Shown here: piece after piece, positions 51,440 to 60,621 of the stretch
Numbering within the stretch: position 1 is the stretch's first letter
Layout: the number at the start of each line of letters is the position of its first letter
Assembly (NCBI RefSeq): GCF_036409155.1
Contig: NZ_JAZGLW010000003.1
Span: 124,001-188,000 of the forward strand
DNA length: 64,000 bases
Origin: Mycobacterium sp. 050128
Lineage (GTDB): Bacteria > Actinomycetota > Actinomycetes > Mycobacteriales > Mycobacteriaceae
Direction of reading: 5' to 3'
Translations under genes and position numbers: made by a program
Notes under the pieces: model-generated
The model's database searches: none
The model's input: only the letters and a program-made list of their open reading frames with translations
Told to the model about the DNA's origin: nothing

Positions 51440-52735
51440 TTAACTCGGGGTAGTCCAGGACACCGGCAGGGTCTTGATGCCGTGGATGAATTGGGACAGC
51501 AACCGCGCCGGCTTGCCGGTCACGGTGATGTCGGGGATCTCGCGGCGCAGTTCGTCGAAGACGACCCGGATCTCGCGACGAGCCAGGTTGGCGCCCAAGC
51601 AGAAATGCGCGCCGCCGCCACCGAAACCCAGATGCGGATTCGGGTTGCGCGCGACATCGAAAGCCCACGGATTGTCGAACCGTGACTCGTCGCGGTTGGC
51701 CGAGTTGTAGTACAGCGCAACCTTGTCGCCTTCGGCCATCTTGACACCGCTCAACTCGAAATCCCGCGTCAGGGTGCGGCGCATATAGACCACCGGGGAG
51801 GCCCACCGCACGATCTCCTCGACCGCGGTGGGCGTCAGGGCCTCGAAGTCGGACCACCACCTGTCCCGTTGCTCGGGGAAGCGGGACAAGGCCAGCACGC
51901 CATGGCTGATCGCGTTGCGCGTGGTTTCGTTGCCGGCCACCACCAAGAGGATGAAGAACGACGCGATCTCCTGGGAACTAAGCCGATCGCCGTCGACCTC
52001 GGCTTCCACCAGAGCCGTGGTCAGATCGTCGTGGTGGTTGGACCGGCGGTCGTCGGCCAGCGCGGTCGCATAGGCGCCGATGTCCATCGACACCTGCATG
52101 AACTCTTCGAAATCCAAGGTCAGATCGGGGTCGCCGAACCCGAGAATCACGTTGGTCCAGTGAAAGATTCGCTGATGGTCCTCTTCGGGGATGCCCATCA
52201 TGTCGCAGATGACCTGCAGCGGCAGCGGCCCCGCCAGCTCGGTGACGAGGTCGGCCTGGCCGTCGGGATGGTTGGCGGTCAGCGAGGTGACCAAACGGTG
52301 GGCCCGCTCCTGGACCGAAGCCTCAATGCGGGCAACGACTTTCGGGGTGAACGCCCGGCTGACGATCGAGCGCAGCCGCTGGTGTCGCGGGTCGTCCATC
52401 ACGATCATCGAGCCGAAATACTCGGCCAATTCCGGTGTCTGGTCGTTGACCGTGATGCCGCTGGCGGAGCTGAAGATATCGGGATGACGGCTGGCGAAGT
52501 GGACATCGTCGAGCTTGGTCAGCGCCCAATACCCATTGCCGGTCTCAAAGCCCTCGTACTGAATCGGCGACCAAAACGAGATCGGGGCCTCCCGGCGCAA
52601 GGTGGCGAAAGCCGCGTCGCGCAGGTCGTCGTTGCGCACCCAGAAATCGAGCGACTCGAGCTGGACTTCGGCAAGCGGGACTTCGGGCGGGGGTGTCCCA
52701 TTCGGTCGCGACGCAATTCCGGTCTCAATGCTCAC
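51440..52735 (-). CDS. cyp124: Cytochrome P450 CYP124 (methyl-branched lipid omega-hydroxylase)
   Basis: A 431-residue P450. Cys379 in FGGGGAHFCLG, I-helix VVAGNETTRN and K-helix EEIVRW are present. It aligns closely with recalled M. tuberculosis CYP124A1 (Rv2266), for example in MIVMDDPRHQRLRSIVSRAF and FHWTNVILGFGDPDL. It hydroxylates the omega position of methyl-branched lipids and cholesterol-derived side chains. The MFS (Rv2265-like) and Hsp70-like (Rv2264c-like) neighbours confirm synteny. Confidence 0.95.
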   Translation of the reverse strand: MSIETGIASRPNGTPPPEVPLAEVQLESLDFWVRNDDLRDAAFATLRREAPISFWSPIQYEGFETGNGYWALTKLDDVHFASRHPDIFSSASGITVNDQTPELAEYFGSMIVMDDPRHQRLRSIVSRAFTPKVVARIEASVQERAHRLVTSLTANHPDGQADLVTELAGPLPLQVICDMMGIPEEDHQRIFHWTNVILGFGDPDLTLDFEEFMQVSMDIGAYATALADDRRSNHHDDLTTALVEAEVDGDRLSSQEIASFFILLVVAGNETTRNAISHGVLALSRFPEQRDRWWSDFEALTPTAVEEIVRWASPVVYMRRTLTRDFELSGVKMAEGDKVALYYNSANRDESRFDNPWAFDVARNPNPHLGFGGGGAHFCLGANLARREIRVVFDELRREIPDITVTGKPARLLSQFIHGIKTLPVSWTTPS

Positions 52736-52753
52736 GTGGCCTTCCCTTCGACT

Positions 52754-52800
52754 TTGAAAGGGACGTTGAAAAGGACGTTGAAAGGGATTTGAAAGGGATA
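52754..52800. repeat. Four imperfect 11-12-bp tandem repeats upstream of cyp124
   Basis: Units TTGAAAGGGACG, TTGAAAAGGACG, TTGAAAGGGATT and TTGAAAGGGATA run back to back. They lie 20-65 bp before the cyp124 start, in its leader, about one helical turn apart, so they could bind a regulator or form a slippage-prone leader. They are within a short gap before the MmpS-like gene. Confidence 0.6.
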
Positions 52801-52833
52801 TGAAGAGGTGACACTGGGGAGCCTAGACCCGGA

Positions 52834-53190
52834 TCAGTGCGTGCAGACGGTTCTCGCGGGAACGCCCGTCGTCGCCGTCGCGGCGCTGACCAGATTGCCG
52901 TCCATCAAAATCTTGCAGGAGATGGGACCCGGCCCCTGCGCGCTGATCGCGAACACCTGCCCACCGAACGCGGTGAACTCCGTCGACCAGGGCAGCGGTG
53001 CGTTGACTTGGTGCAGCTGACCGGTGTCGGTTTGGTAGTAGATGAATTGGGCGACCGCCGGGCCATTGACTTCGTAACGGACCTGAGGCATCTGAGGAAT
53101 GGCGTGCGCGACGCCGCAGGCGTTTGCGAACCCGAAACCGATAGCCAGCAGCATCGACGGTGCGGCGAGGTGCGTTCTCATGAATTGCAT
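52834..53190 (-). CDS. Secreted MmpS-domain protein without MmpL partner
   Basis: A 118-residue protein: signal peptide MQFMRTHLAAPSMLLAIGFG ending near AHA-IP, then QVRYEVNGPAVAQFIYYQTD, NAPLPWSTEFTAFGGQ, PISCKILMDGNLVS and a final Cys, matching the external domain of mycobacterial MmpS proteins. MmpS proteins usually pair with an MmpL transporter; no MmpL is adjacent, and the membrane anchor here is a cleavable signal. It may be a free lipid-binding version. Confidence 0.75.
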   Translation of the reverse strand: MQFMRTHLAAPSMLLAIGFGFANACGVAHAIPQMPQVRYEVNGPAVAQFIYYQTDTGQLHQVNAPLPWSTEFTAFGGQVFAISAQGPGPISCKILMDGNLVSAATATTGVPARTVCTH

Positions 53191-53237
53191 CGTGTCACCA
53201 CCGGCGGCGGTAGGGAAGCGGTTGGCGTCGCACGCCT

Positions 53238-54446
53238 TCAGGACACCGGCCCGGTGCGGCGCCGGCGAACGGCCAGGGCGCCCAGCAGAACAACAGCGCA
53301 TGCCGCTCCGGCCACACCCGAGATCAGCAACGGCAGCCGACCGTCGGCGCCCCACAAGAAGCCCGCCCACAGCCCCGCAGCGAGCACCGCGCACCCGCTG
53401 AGCCCCTGAAAGACGCCCTGGGCGCTCGATTGCAGCGCTTCCCCGACGAGCGTCGATATCCAGGCCTTCGCGACACCGTCATAACAGGCGGTGAACAGCC
53501 CGTACGCGACGATCAGGGCCGAGGCGATCGCCGCGTCTGTGGTGACGCCCAGGCCGACATACCCGATCGCGAAGAACACCAGACCGGCACCATAGGTGAC
53601 TGGACGACCGAAACGGTCCGCCAGCCACCCGGCCGGGAAGCTCGCCACCGCGTAGACCAGGTTGTAGCCGACGTAGGCCAAGATGACGCCGGCCACCGAG
53701 AAGCCGATCTCCTTGAGCCGCAACAGAAGTAGCGCGTCAGGGAAGTTCACGAGGCTGAACACCACCAGAAAGGAAACCACCGCCCAGTACCGGCCGGGCA
53801 GCAGGCGGGCCTGGGAGAACACCCGCACCCGGGTTGCTCGCGGCACGTCTCGCGGTCGTTCCCGGACCCAGGCGATCACCAGCACGCTGAGCACAGCGGG
53901 GATCACCGCCAGATAGAGGACCGGACCGATCTGGTGGTTGAACAGCTCGTATCCGGCCAGCCCGAGCAGCGGCCCGATGACCGCACCGAGCGTGTCCCAC
54001 GCGCGGTGGAACCCGAACACCCGGCCACGCTCGGCCGAATCGATTCCGTCGATCAGCAGGGCATCGCGCGGCGCACCGCGCAGTCCCTTGCCCAGTCGGT
54101 CGACAACCCGCCCGAGCAACACTCCGGGCCACGCGCTGGCGACGGCAACGAAGACCTTGCCAAGTGCTGCCATCCCGTATCCGGTCGCGATCAGCGGTCG
54201 GCGGGAAAACCGGTCGCCCAACGGACCCGACACCAGCTTGGTGATGGACGCGGCGCCCTCCGCGGCGCCTTCCACCGCCCCGACGACCGACGGCGGCGCA
54301 CCCAGAACGCTCGTCAAGTAAATCGGCAGCAGCGGGTAAAGCAGCTCGCTCGCGGCATCTTGCAGCAGTGACACCAGCGACAGCACCCACACATTCCGGG
54401 TGAGCCAGGTCGGGCCCTTACGAATAACCGCGTCGGTGCGACTCAT
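53238..54446 (-). CDS. MFS transporter
   Basis: A 402-residue protein with 12 predicted spans. GPLGDRFSRRPLIATGYGM and DRLGKGLRGAPRDAL are the MFS loop 2-3 and related motifs, and AWISTLVGEALQSSAQGVFQGL is a further family feature. Its place beside cyp124 and the Hsp70-like gene matches recalled Rv2265. The substrate is unknown; drug or metabolite export is typical. Confidence 0.87.
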   Translation of the reverse strand: MSRTDAVIRKGPTWLTRNVWVLSLVSLLQDAASELLYPLLPIYLTSVLGAPPSVVGAVEGAAEGAASITKLVSGPLGDRFSRRPLIATGYGMAALGKVFVAVASAWPGVLLGRVVDRLGKGLRGAPRDALLIDGIDSAERGRVFGFHRAWDTLGAVIGPLLGLAGYELFNHQIGPVLYLAVIPAVLSVLVIAWVRERPRDVPRATRVRVFSQARLLPGRYWAVVSFLVVFSLVNFPDALLLLRLKEIGFSVAGVILAYVGYNLVYAVASFPAGWLADRFGRPVTYGAGLVFFAIGYVGLGVTTDAAIASALIVAYGLFTACYDGVAKAWISTLVGEALQSSAQGVFQGLSGCAVLAAGLWAGFLWGADGRLPLLISGVAGAACAVVLLGALAVRRRRTGPVS

Positions 54447-54538
54447 CGCGGCATCACTGTTCGCACAGTCAGATGTTAGGTGCCATCCCGGTCGCCCACT
54501 TAATGTGAAGCGGGGGGCTGGTGACCGGAAGGTTGGGT

Positions 54539-55624
54539 ATGTCGATTAGCGGCTCAAAGCGCGTGGTGGTGTTCGGTACCGGCTTCGTGGGCAGGATGGT
54601 GATCCCCGAGATCGTGAAGCACCCGCTGTTTGAGTTGGTGGGCGTCGGCGTCAGCAATCCGGACAAGGTCGGTCGCGACGTCGGCGACATCTGCGGCATG
54701 TCCGAGAAGGTCGGCATTACCGCCACCGACGACATGGACGCGCTGATCGCGCAGAAGCCCGACGCGCTGGTGCACTACGGCCCGACGGCGATGCACGCCA
54801 AAGAGAACATCAAGCTGATCACCAGCTTCCTGCGCGCCGGCATCGACGTGTGCTCGACGGCCATGACGCCGTGGGTGTGGCCGACGATGCACCTGAACCC
54901 GCCGAACTGGATCGAGCCGATCACCGAAGCGTGCGAGCTCGGTGAGTCGTCCTGCTTCACCACCGGCATCGATCCGGGATTCGCCAACGACATGTTCCCG
55001 ATGACGCTGATGGGCCTGTGCTCCGAGATCCGCAAGGTGCGGGCGTCCGAGCTGCTCGACTACACGAACTACGAGGGCGACTACGAGTTCGAGATGGGCA
55101 TCGGCCGCGAGCCCGAATTCAAGCCGATGCTCGAAGACCGCGACATGCTGATCTTCGCCTGGGGTGCGACCGTCCCGATGATCGCGCACGCCGCCGGGAT
55201 CATGCTCGACGAGATCACCACCACCTGGGACAAGTGGGTGACACCGACCGAACGTAACTCCGCGCGCGGCGTCATCAAGCCCGGGCACGTCGCCGCGGTG
55301 CGGTTCACCATCAACGGCGTCTATCAGGGCGAGACCCGCATCCAGCTCGAGCACGTCAACCGCATCGGGCTCGACGCCGCCCCCGACTGGCCGACCGGTC
55401 ATGACAACGACGTCTACCGGGTGGACATCGAAGGAACCCCGAGCATCTTCCAGGAGACCGCGTTCCGATTCACCGACGGCTCCGGGCGGGACGCCGCCGC
55501 GGCCGGGTGCCTGGCGACCGGGCTGCGGGCACTGAATGCGGTGCCGGCGGTCAATGACTTGCGGCCCGGCTGGGTCACCCCGCTGGATCTTCCGCTGATT
55601 GCCGGAGCCGGCAATATACGGTGA
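54539..55624 (+). CDS. DapB-fold NAD(P)-dependent reductase (amine dehydrogenase-like, paralogue)
   Basis: A 361-residue enzyme with N-terminal Rossmann motif VVVFGTGFVGRMVIPEI. It shares GIDPGFAN, AAPDWPTGHDN and the family core with the gene at 5614-6711. ATG 54539 follows GGAAGG by 6 bp, so the upstream GTG 54521 is less likely. The substrate is unknown. Divergent from the MFS gene by about 90 bp. Confidence 0.8.
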   Translation: MSISGSKRVVVFGTGFVGRMVIPEIVKHPLFELVGVGVSNPDKVGRDVGDICGMSEKVGITATDDMDALIAQKPDALVHYGPTAMHAKENIKLITSFLRAGIDVCSTAMTPWVWPTMHLNPPNWIEPITEACELGESSCFTTGIDPGFANDMFPMTLMGLCSEIRKVRASELLDYTNYEGDYEFEMGIGREPEFKPMLEDRDMLIFAWGATVPMIAHAAGIMLDEITTTWDKWVTPTERNSARGVIKPGHVAAVRFTINGVYQGETRIQLEHVNRIGLDAAPDWPTGHDNDVYRVDIEGTPSIFQETAFRFTDGSGRDAAAAGCLATGLRALNAVPAVNDLRPGWVTPLDLPLIAGAGNIR

Positions 55625-55758
55625 CCAGGGCTTATACTGAGGCCGAGTCGTTATACAGCTCACGCATAGCCGGCGCAGAGATTGGCTATATGTATAACCG
55701 ACAAAATCGGGGATAGGCGGATGCGGGGGCATACCGCTGGATAACGGGGATTGGGGCC

Positions 55759-57585
55759 ATGTCAGACGGAGCTACGCCCGCGCTGGGGCTCTCGATCGGC
55801 GCCACCAACTTCGCCGCGGTCACCGCCGACCAGGCCATCACGCGCAAGCCCGTCATGACGCTGTTTCGCGAGCGCGTGCCCGAGATCGGGGTGCCGGGTG
55901 AGAACCCCCGGCTGGACCAGCCGGGCCTGGTGATCACCGACTTCGTTGATCGCGTCGGCGACCCGATCGGCATCGTGGCGGCCGACGGCTCCGTGCACCG
56001 CAGCGAGGTGTTGGCCGCCGACGGGCTGCGTGCCCTGGCCTACGCCGCCACCAACGGCGCCGACCTGCCGGAAAACGTCGCGGTGACGCACCCCGCGCAC
56101 TGGGGATCGAACGCCGTCGACGCGCTGGGTTCCGCGCTGAGCCGGGTGCCCGAATGGGCGAACCGCGACCGGCCGCTGACGTTGATCCCGGATGCCGCCG
56201 CGACGCTGTTCGCCGCGCGGGCCAACCCCGGCATCCCGGCACGCGGCACCGTGGCGGTGTGCGACTTCGGCGGCAGCGGCAGCAGCATCACGCTGATGGA
56301 CGCCGCGGGCGACTATCAGCCGCTCGCGCCGACCGTGCGGCACCTCGACTTCTCCGGTGACCTGATCGATCAGGCGCTGTTGACGACCGTGTTGGCCAAC
56401 CTGCCCAGCGCCGATTCCTTCGATCCATCCGGCACCTCGGCGATCGGTCCGCTGAGTCGGCTGCGCACCGGATGCCGCACCGCCAAGGAGCAGCTGTCGT
56501 CGAGCACGGTCGCGACGCTGGCCGAGGGGCTGCCGGGGATTCCCGGCGAAATCCGGCTCACCCGCAACGAACTCGACGACGCGATCCGTACCTCCCTGAC
56601 CAATTTCGTTGCGGTGTTGGATGAAACGCTGGCGCGCAACGGGATTCGTGATCTGGTCGCGGTGGTGTCGGTCGGCGGCGGCGCCAACATCCCGGCGGTC
56701 ACCACGATGCTCTCCGGCCACTTGAGGGTTCCGGTCGTGACGACGCCGCGGCCGCACCTGGCTCCGGCCATCGGTGGGGCGTTGCGTGCGACGCGTGGGC
56801 CGACGGAGACCAGCGCGACGTTACTGACCCCGTCGGTATCCCGCGCGACCGCGGCCGCCGTGGCGGCGGCACCAGCAGCACCGGTGGCGGTCGAGGAGCG
56901 GCAGTCCGTGCTCACTCACACCTCGGAACCGGTATCGAGTCTGATGCCGGCGCTGGCGTGGTCGGAGGCCGGCGACGAGTCGCAAATGATGCCCGCTGCG
57001 TCCGGGCAGATCCCGAATCATGTTGGCGGGTCCGGGTATACGTCGGCGCGTCCGGCGTTGAACTTCGAGCAACCCGGGCAGCCACGCCGGGAGAAGAAGT
57101 CCCCGGTCGTTCCCTGGTCGCGGTTGCCGGGCATGGTCGTCATCGGTACGGCTGTGGCGGTACTGCTGGTCGGCATCGCGTTGGCGATCGGCCTGTCCGA
57201 CGACAAACCGGCCACGACGCCCAACCCGGGTGTCAAGACGACTCCGGCTACCGCGCCGTCTGCCAAGGGAGCTGCTCCGCAACCCGCGCCGCCGAGCCAG
57301 GCGCCGATGACGGGTCAGGCCGCGCCCCAACCGGCCGCACCGCCGCCCACGGCCGACGCTCCCGCTCCGGCGGACGCTCCCGCTCCAGTCGACACACCCC
57401 CGCCCGCGGCGATCGATACTCCGGTCCCGGCGGCACCACCGCCACCTCCCGTTGACGCGCCGGCACCGCCGCCGGTCCCCGCGATACCGGCACCCGCACC
57501 TCGCGTCCCGCCGATTCCCGCGATTCCGCCCATCCCGCGAATCCCCGGACTGGGCTTGCCAATTCCCGGACTTAGTGGCCCGTAA
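55759..57585 (+). CDS. Hsp70-like ATPase-domain protein with proline-rich external tail (Rv2264c-like)
   Basis: A 608-residue protein. The N-terminal half has actin/Hsp70 ATPase features: GLSIGATNFAAVT, VAVCDFGGSGSSITLMDAA and VVSVGGGANIPAVTTML. There is no Hsp70 peptide-binding domain; instead a linker, one membrane span (about 455-480) and a roughly 120-residue Pro/Ala-rich tail outside. It matches recalled Rv2264c in order, strand and proline-rich character. Role unknown; possibly a cell-envelope scaffold with cytosolic ATPase. Confidence 0.82.
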   Translation: MSDGATPALGLSIGATNFAAVTADQAITRKPVMTLFRERVPEIGVPGENPRLDQPGLVITDFVDRVGDPIGIVAADGSVHRSEVLAADGLRALAYAATNGADLPENVAVTHPAHWGSNAVDALGSALSRVPEWANRDRPLTLIPDAAATLFAARANPGIPARGTVAVCDFGGSGSSITLMDAAGDYQPLAPTVRHLDFSGDLIDQALLTTVLANLPSADSFDPSGTSAIGPLSRLRTGCRTAKEQLSSSTVATLAEGLPGIPGEIRLTRNELDDAIRTSLTNFVAVLDETLARNGIRDLVAVVSVGGGANIPAVTTMLSGHLRVPVVTTPRPHLAPAIGGALRATRGPTETSATLLTPSVSRATAAAVAAAPAAPVAVEERQSVLTHTSEPVSSLMPALAWSEAGDESQMMPAASGQIPNHVGGSGYTSARPALNFEQPGQPRREKKSPVVPWSRLPGMVVIGTAVAVLLVGIALAIGLSDDKPATTPNPGVKTTPATAPSAKGAAPQPAPPSQAPMTGQAAPQPAAPPPTADAPAPADAPAPVDTPPPAAIDTPVPAAPPPPPVDAPAPPPVPAIPAPAPRVPPIPAIPPIPRIPGLGLPIPGLSGP

Positions 57586-58032
57586 CTACTTTGAACCGGG
57601 CGTAGGCCGCTTTTCGCCCTTGTTTTCCTCGGCGGCGAGTTTTCTGAGCTCTTCGTTCAAGGTCTTGTCTTTCTCGACTTGCTCCTGCCACTCTGAGTCG
57701 CCTGAACGATCGTCGCCCGATTCACCGCTGTACTTCGGGCTGCCATCCTCGTCGATCCAATCGTTGACCGCCGTACCCGAGATTGCTCCGCCGGAACCCG
57801 GCAGCACCAGCGTAGGCCGGTCCTCGTAGGCCACCATCATCTCCGCGGCTTTTTGCTTCGCGTCGTCGTCAGGCTCGGGCTTCTCGGATAACTGCCCGGT
57901 CTCCTCGGATACCTGCTGCTCGTCGTGTTGACCGGCTGCTTTGTCTTGACCGGCTGCTTTGTCTTGACCGGCTGCTTCGTCTTGACCGGCTGCTTTGTCT
58001 TGACCGGCTGTTTTGTCGTCCTGCACGCTCAT
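57586..58032 (-). CDS. Acidic repeat-bearing protein of unknown function
   Basis: A 148-residue hydrophilic protein. ATG 58032 follows AAAGGGGGAA. Residues about 6-35 are five near-identical hexapeptides of the AAGQDK type encoded by an 18-bp tandem repeat. A middle segment (PTLVLPGSGGAISGTAVNDW) is hydrophobic enough for a short ordered element; the tail is charged, with helical EELRKLAAEENKGE. No signal peptide. Stop directly abuts that of the Hsp70-like gene (57585/57586). Confidence 0.7.
   Translation of the reverse strand: MSVQDDKTAGQDKAAGQDEAAGQDKAAGQDKAAGQHDEQQVSEETGQLSEKPEPDDDAKQKAAEMMVAYEDRPTLVLPGSGGAISGTAVNDWIDEDGSPKYSGESGDDRSGDSEWQEQVEKDKTLNEELRKLAAEENKGEKRPTPGSK
57928..58017. repeat. 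Five-unit 18-bp tandem repeat (VNTR) inside a coding gene
   Basis: Units of TTGACCGGCTGCTTTGTC (plus strand) span 57928-58017; the third has one base change (TTCGTC) and the fifth has another (GTTTTGTC). The 18-bp length keeps frame and gives six-residue repeats. Copy number may vary between strains. Confidence 0.85.
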
Positions 58033-58164
58033 CCGTGTTCCCCCTTTGAGTCGCAGTGTCGACCGCAACTCGCTGTCGGTTACCCGTTGCCGCGCTGTGT
58101 CGAAACTCTCGTTGCCGCAATCATTTCTGCCTGACCAGCGGTCATGGGGATGGCGATAGCGCAT

Positions 58165-58180
58165 ATGCACCGGGGTGCAT
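58165..58180. promoter_or_regulatory. Inverted repeat ATGCACC-GG-GGTGCAT
   Basis: Perfect 7-bp arms around a 2-bp centre lie between the SDR gene end (58228) and the repeat protein start (58032), both on the minus strand. It could be an operator for the repeat protein or a short hairpin. Confidence 0.4.
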
Positions 58181-58227
58181 TTGACGGAAGTACGCAGTGC
58201 CCGCCGCGAAAAGCTATGCAGCAGTTG

Positions 58228-59184
58228 CTAGTTGGTCGCCGGATAGCTGACTTTGGTGAGTTCTTCGGAGATCTCCCACAGTCGCCGGCAATCGTCGTCG
58301 TTGCGGGCACGCGCGGGCGTTTTGGCTACTTTCACGCCACCGCCGGCCATCTCCATGAAGCCGCGGGGTCCGTAGAACTCGCCGCCCTCGGCCTGCGGCG
58401 TGGCCGCCGCGTACAGGGCGGGCAGGATCCCGTCGTCGATCTCCTGCCACAGGAACGGCGTAAAACGCCATGACGCCTTGTACAAGCGCTCCATCAGCGC
58501 CGGCCTTTCGCGGCCGTACGACGGTCCGCTGATTTGCAGGTTGGTCTTGGTCAGGCCGGGGTGTGCGGCGTTGGAGACGATGCCCCAGCCGCCGGCGCGG
58601 CTGCGCTTGTCCAGCTCGCGGGCGAACATCAGCACCGCGATCTTCGACTGGCCGTAGGCCGACATCGCCGCATAGGACTTTTCGAACTGCAAATCGTCGA
58701 AGTGGATCTTGCCGCTTTGGCTGGCCGCGAGGCTGCTCAGCGAGACGACGCGGGCACGCTGCGCGGCGCGCAACAGTGGCAGCACATGCCCGGTCAGCGC
58801 GAAGTGCCCGAGATGGTTACTGCCGAACTGCAATTCGAAGCCGTCGGCGGTGGTGTCGCGTTCCGGGGGCGTCATCACCCCGGCGTTGTTGATCAGAATG
58901 TCGATCGGGCGGCCCTCGGCGTTGAGTTGCTCGCCCAGCGCGGCGACCGACGCCAGCGACGACAGATCGAGGGATTTGATGGTCAGCTTCGCGTCGGGCA
59001 CGCTGTGGCGGATCTCTTCGATCGCCGCCTCACCCTTGGCCCGATTGCGGATGGCCATGACCACATCGGCGCCGGCCGCGCTGAGCCGTCTGGCCAACCC
59101 GAAGCCCAGACCGCTGTTCGCTCCGGTGATGACGACCAGCTTCCCGGTGAGGTCCGGCACGGTGGCGACGAGATCGTTCGACAT
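58228..59184 (-). CDS. SDR family oxidoreductase (Rv2263-like)
   Basis: A 318-residue short-chain dehydrogenase of the retinol-dehydrogenase/light-dependent protochlorophyllide-reductase type: [37 protein letters not shown] and [12 protein letters not shown] (Tyr/Lys). ATG 59184 ([12 protein letters not shown]) gives about the same length as recalled Rv2263. It reduces or oxidises a hydrophobic carbonyl or alcohol, NADP-linked. Order relative to the Hsp70-like and MFS genes is conserved. Confidence 0.88.
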   Translation of the reverse strand: MSNDLVATVPDLTGKLVVITGANSGLGFGLARRLSAAGADVVMAIRNRAKGEAAIEEIRHSVPDAKLTIKSLDLSSLASVAALGEQLNAEGRPIDILINNAGVMTPPERDTTADGFELQFGSNHLGHFALTGHVLPLLRAAQRARVVSLSSLAASQSGKIHFDDLQFEKSYAAMSAYGQSKIAVLMFARELDKRSRAGGWGIVSNAAHPGLTKTNLQISGPSYGRERPALMERLYKASWRFTPFLWQEIDDGILPALYAAATPQAEGGEFYGPRGFMEMAGGGVKVAKTPARARNDDDCRRLWEISEELTKVSYPATN

Positions 59185-59241
59185 GGGTCCCAGTGTGCTC
59201 TTTCGCTGGCCCCGGGTCACTAGCGGTGACACACTCCGGGG

Positions 59242-59982
59242 ATGTGGAGCAGATTGCCCGCCAAGATTTCATTTATCTCCGCCGTCGTCGTCACCATCAT
59301 GTCGCTGGCCGGCATCGTCGTCGCCATCGTGCTCAACGTATTTTTCCTGGACGATTACAACGCGTACGGCGAGGTGCCGGTCCCCGGGTCGGGCAGGCTG
59401 CATCTGCCGGAGGGTGAAGTCACCGTCAGCCTGCACACCGTCGTGATCGGCAGTCCCAACGGCGGGTTGCCGGTGCCGCCGCTCGGCGTCACGATCTCGC
59501 CGCCCGACGGCGTCGCGCAGCCGACGATGACGGAAAACATCGGCAGCACAACCTCAGTCAACAACGACGCGCACGTGCGGGTGTGGGTGGCGCAGATTCC
59601 GGCCGACGGCACCTACGACATCACGACGGACGGCCAGGTCAACGGATTCATCGCACCGCGACTCGCCTTCGGCCACTCGAGCTCCTACGGATTTCTGATC
59701 TGGCTGTTCGTCGGCATGTTCGTGGTGGGGCTGGCCGCTTCGATTCTGGCGGGGCGTTGGCTGCGCAGCACCCGACGCAAGGCGGCGACGGCCGTCGTGC
59801 AGGGGTCATGGCCGGTCGTTTCGGTGGCGACACCCCAGCAGCCGCCCACCACGGCGCAGGAACCCAGCGACGAGGGCGCTCGGCTCGAGCGCCTGAAAAC
59901 GCTTGCGGCGCTTCGCGATTCCGGGGCGTTGACCGAGGAGGAGTTCCAGGCCGAGAAGCGGCGGATCTTCGACGGGCACTGA
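59242..59982 (+). CDS. Two-span membrane protein with SHOCT domain
   Basis: A 246-residue protein. Spans at about 8-34 and 152-175 flank a periplasmic-side domain of about 110 residues with [21 protein letters not shown]. The C-terminal [20 protein letters not shown] and following KRRIF form the SHOCT (short C-terminal) oligomerisation module. Function is unknown. Convergent with the MBL gene, 15 bp apart, and divergent from the SDR. Confidence 0.82.
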   Translation: MWSRLPAKISFISAVVVTIMSLAGIVVAIVLNVFFLDDYNAYGEVPVPGSGRLHLPEGEVTVSLHTVVIGSPNGGLPVPPLGVTISPPDGVAQPTMTENIGSTTSVNNDAHVRVWVAQIPADGTYDITTDGQVNGFIAPRLAFGHSSSYGFLIWLFVGMFVVGLAASILAGRWLRSTRRKAATAVVQGSWPVVSVATPQQPPTTAQEPSDEGARLERLKTLAALRDSGALTEEEFQAEKRRIFDGH

Positions 59983-59997
59983 GCGGCCCCACCGGCA

Positions 59998-60621
59998 TTA
60001 GTGGCCGCGGGCGACCCACTCCTCGTAGTGCACGATCTCGTCGCCGATGATGGTGCTGTCGCCGTGGCCGGTGTGCACGACGGTCTCATCCGGCAACGCG
60101 CCCAAGCGCTCGGAGATGGACTTCAGAATGGTCGGGAAGTCGGAGTACGAACGGCCCGTCGCGCCGGGGCCGCCGGAGAACAGGGTGTCGCCGCTGAACA
60201 CCACTCCGAGGTCGTGCACGTACCAACACACCGATCCGGGGGAGTGTCCGGGCGTGTGTATCGCGGTCAGTTCGGTGCCGTCGATCTTCAGCTTTTCCCC
60301 ATCGGACACGGCGCGAAAGTCGCTGTCCGGGTGGGTCATTCGCCAAAGAACCTCATCGGCGGGGTGCAGCAGCACCGGTGCGTCCAGTGTCTTGCCGAGT
60401 TCGGGTGCCACCGTGACGTGGTCGTTGTGGCCGTGGGTGCACACCACCGCCACCACGTGGCGCCCGCCGACGGCTTCGACGATGGGTGCCGCGTCGTGGG
60501 CCGCATCGAACACCACGACATTGGAGTTGTCGCCGATGACCCAGATGTTGTTATCGACTTCCCAACTGCCACCGTCGAGTTCGAAGGTGCCGTGGGTAAC
60601 CACGCGGTCGATTTGAACCAT
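59998..60621 (-). CDS. Metallo-beta-lactamase-fold hydrolase (Rv2260-like)
   Basis: A 207-residue glyoxalase-II-like enzyme. CTHGHNDHVTV is the HxHxDH metal motif, and TPGHSPGS, SGDTLF and VHTGHGDST supply the others. ATG 60621 overlaps the last base of the mscR stop (TGATG), so it is coupled to the formaldehyde dehydrogenase. It probably hydrolyses the thioester made by that enzyme (S-formylmycothiol), as expected for this pairing. Confidence 0.87.
   Translation of the reverse strand: MVQIDRVVTHGTFELDGGSWEVDNNIWVIGDNSNVVVFDAAHDAAPIVEAVGGRHVVAVVCTHGHNDHVTVAPELGKTLDAPVLLHPADEVLWRMTHPDSDFRAVSDGEKLKIDGTELTAIHTPGHSPGSVCWYVHDLGVVFSGDTLFSGGPGATGRSYSDFPTILKSISERLGALPDETVVHTGHGDSTIIGDEIVHYEEWVARGH

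Noticed and set aside
53191-53394. Upstream extension of the MmpS-like frame
   Set aside because: Arg-rich, lies over the MFS C-terminus; the signal peptide begins at 53190.
57928-58017. CRISPR-like appearance of the 18-bp repeats
   Set aside because: Units are contiguous with no spacers and lie in frame inside a coding gene.
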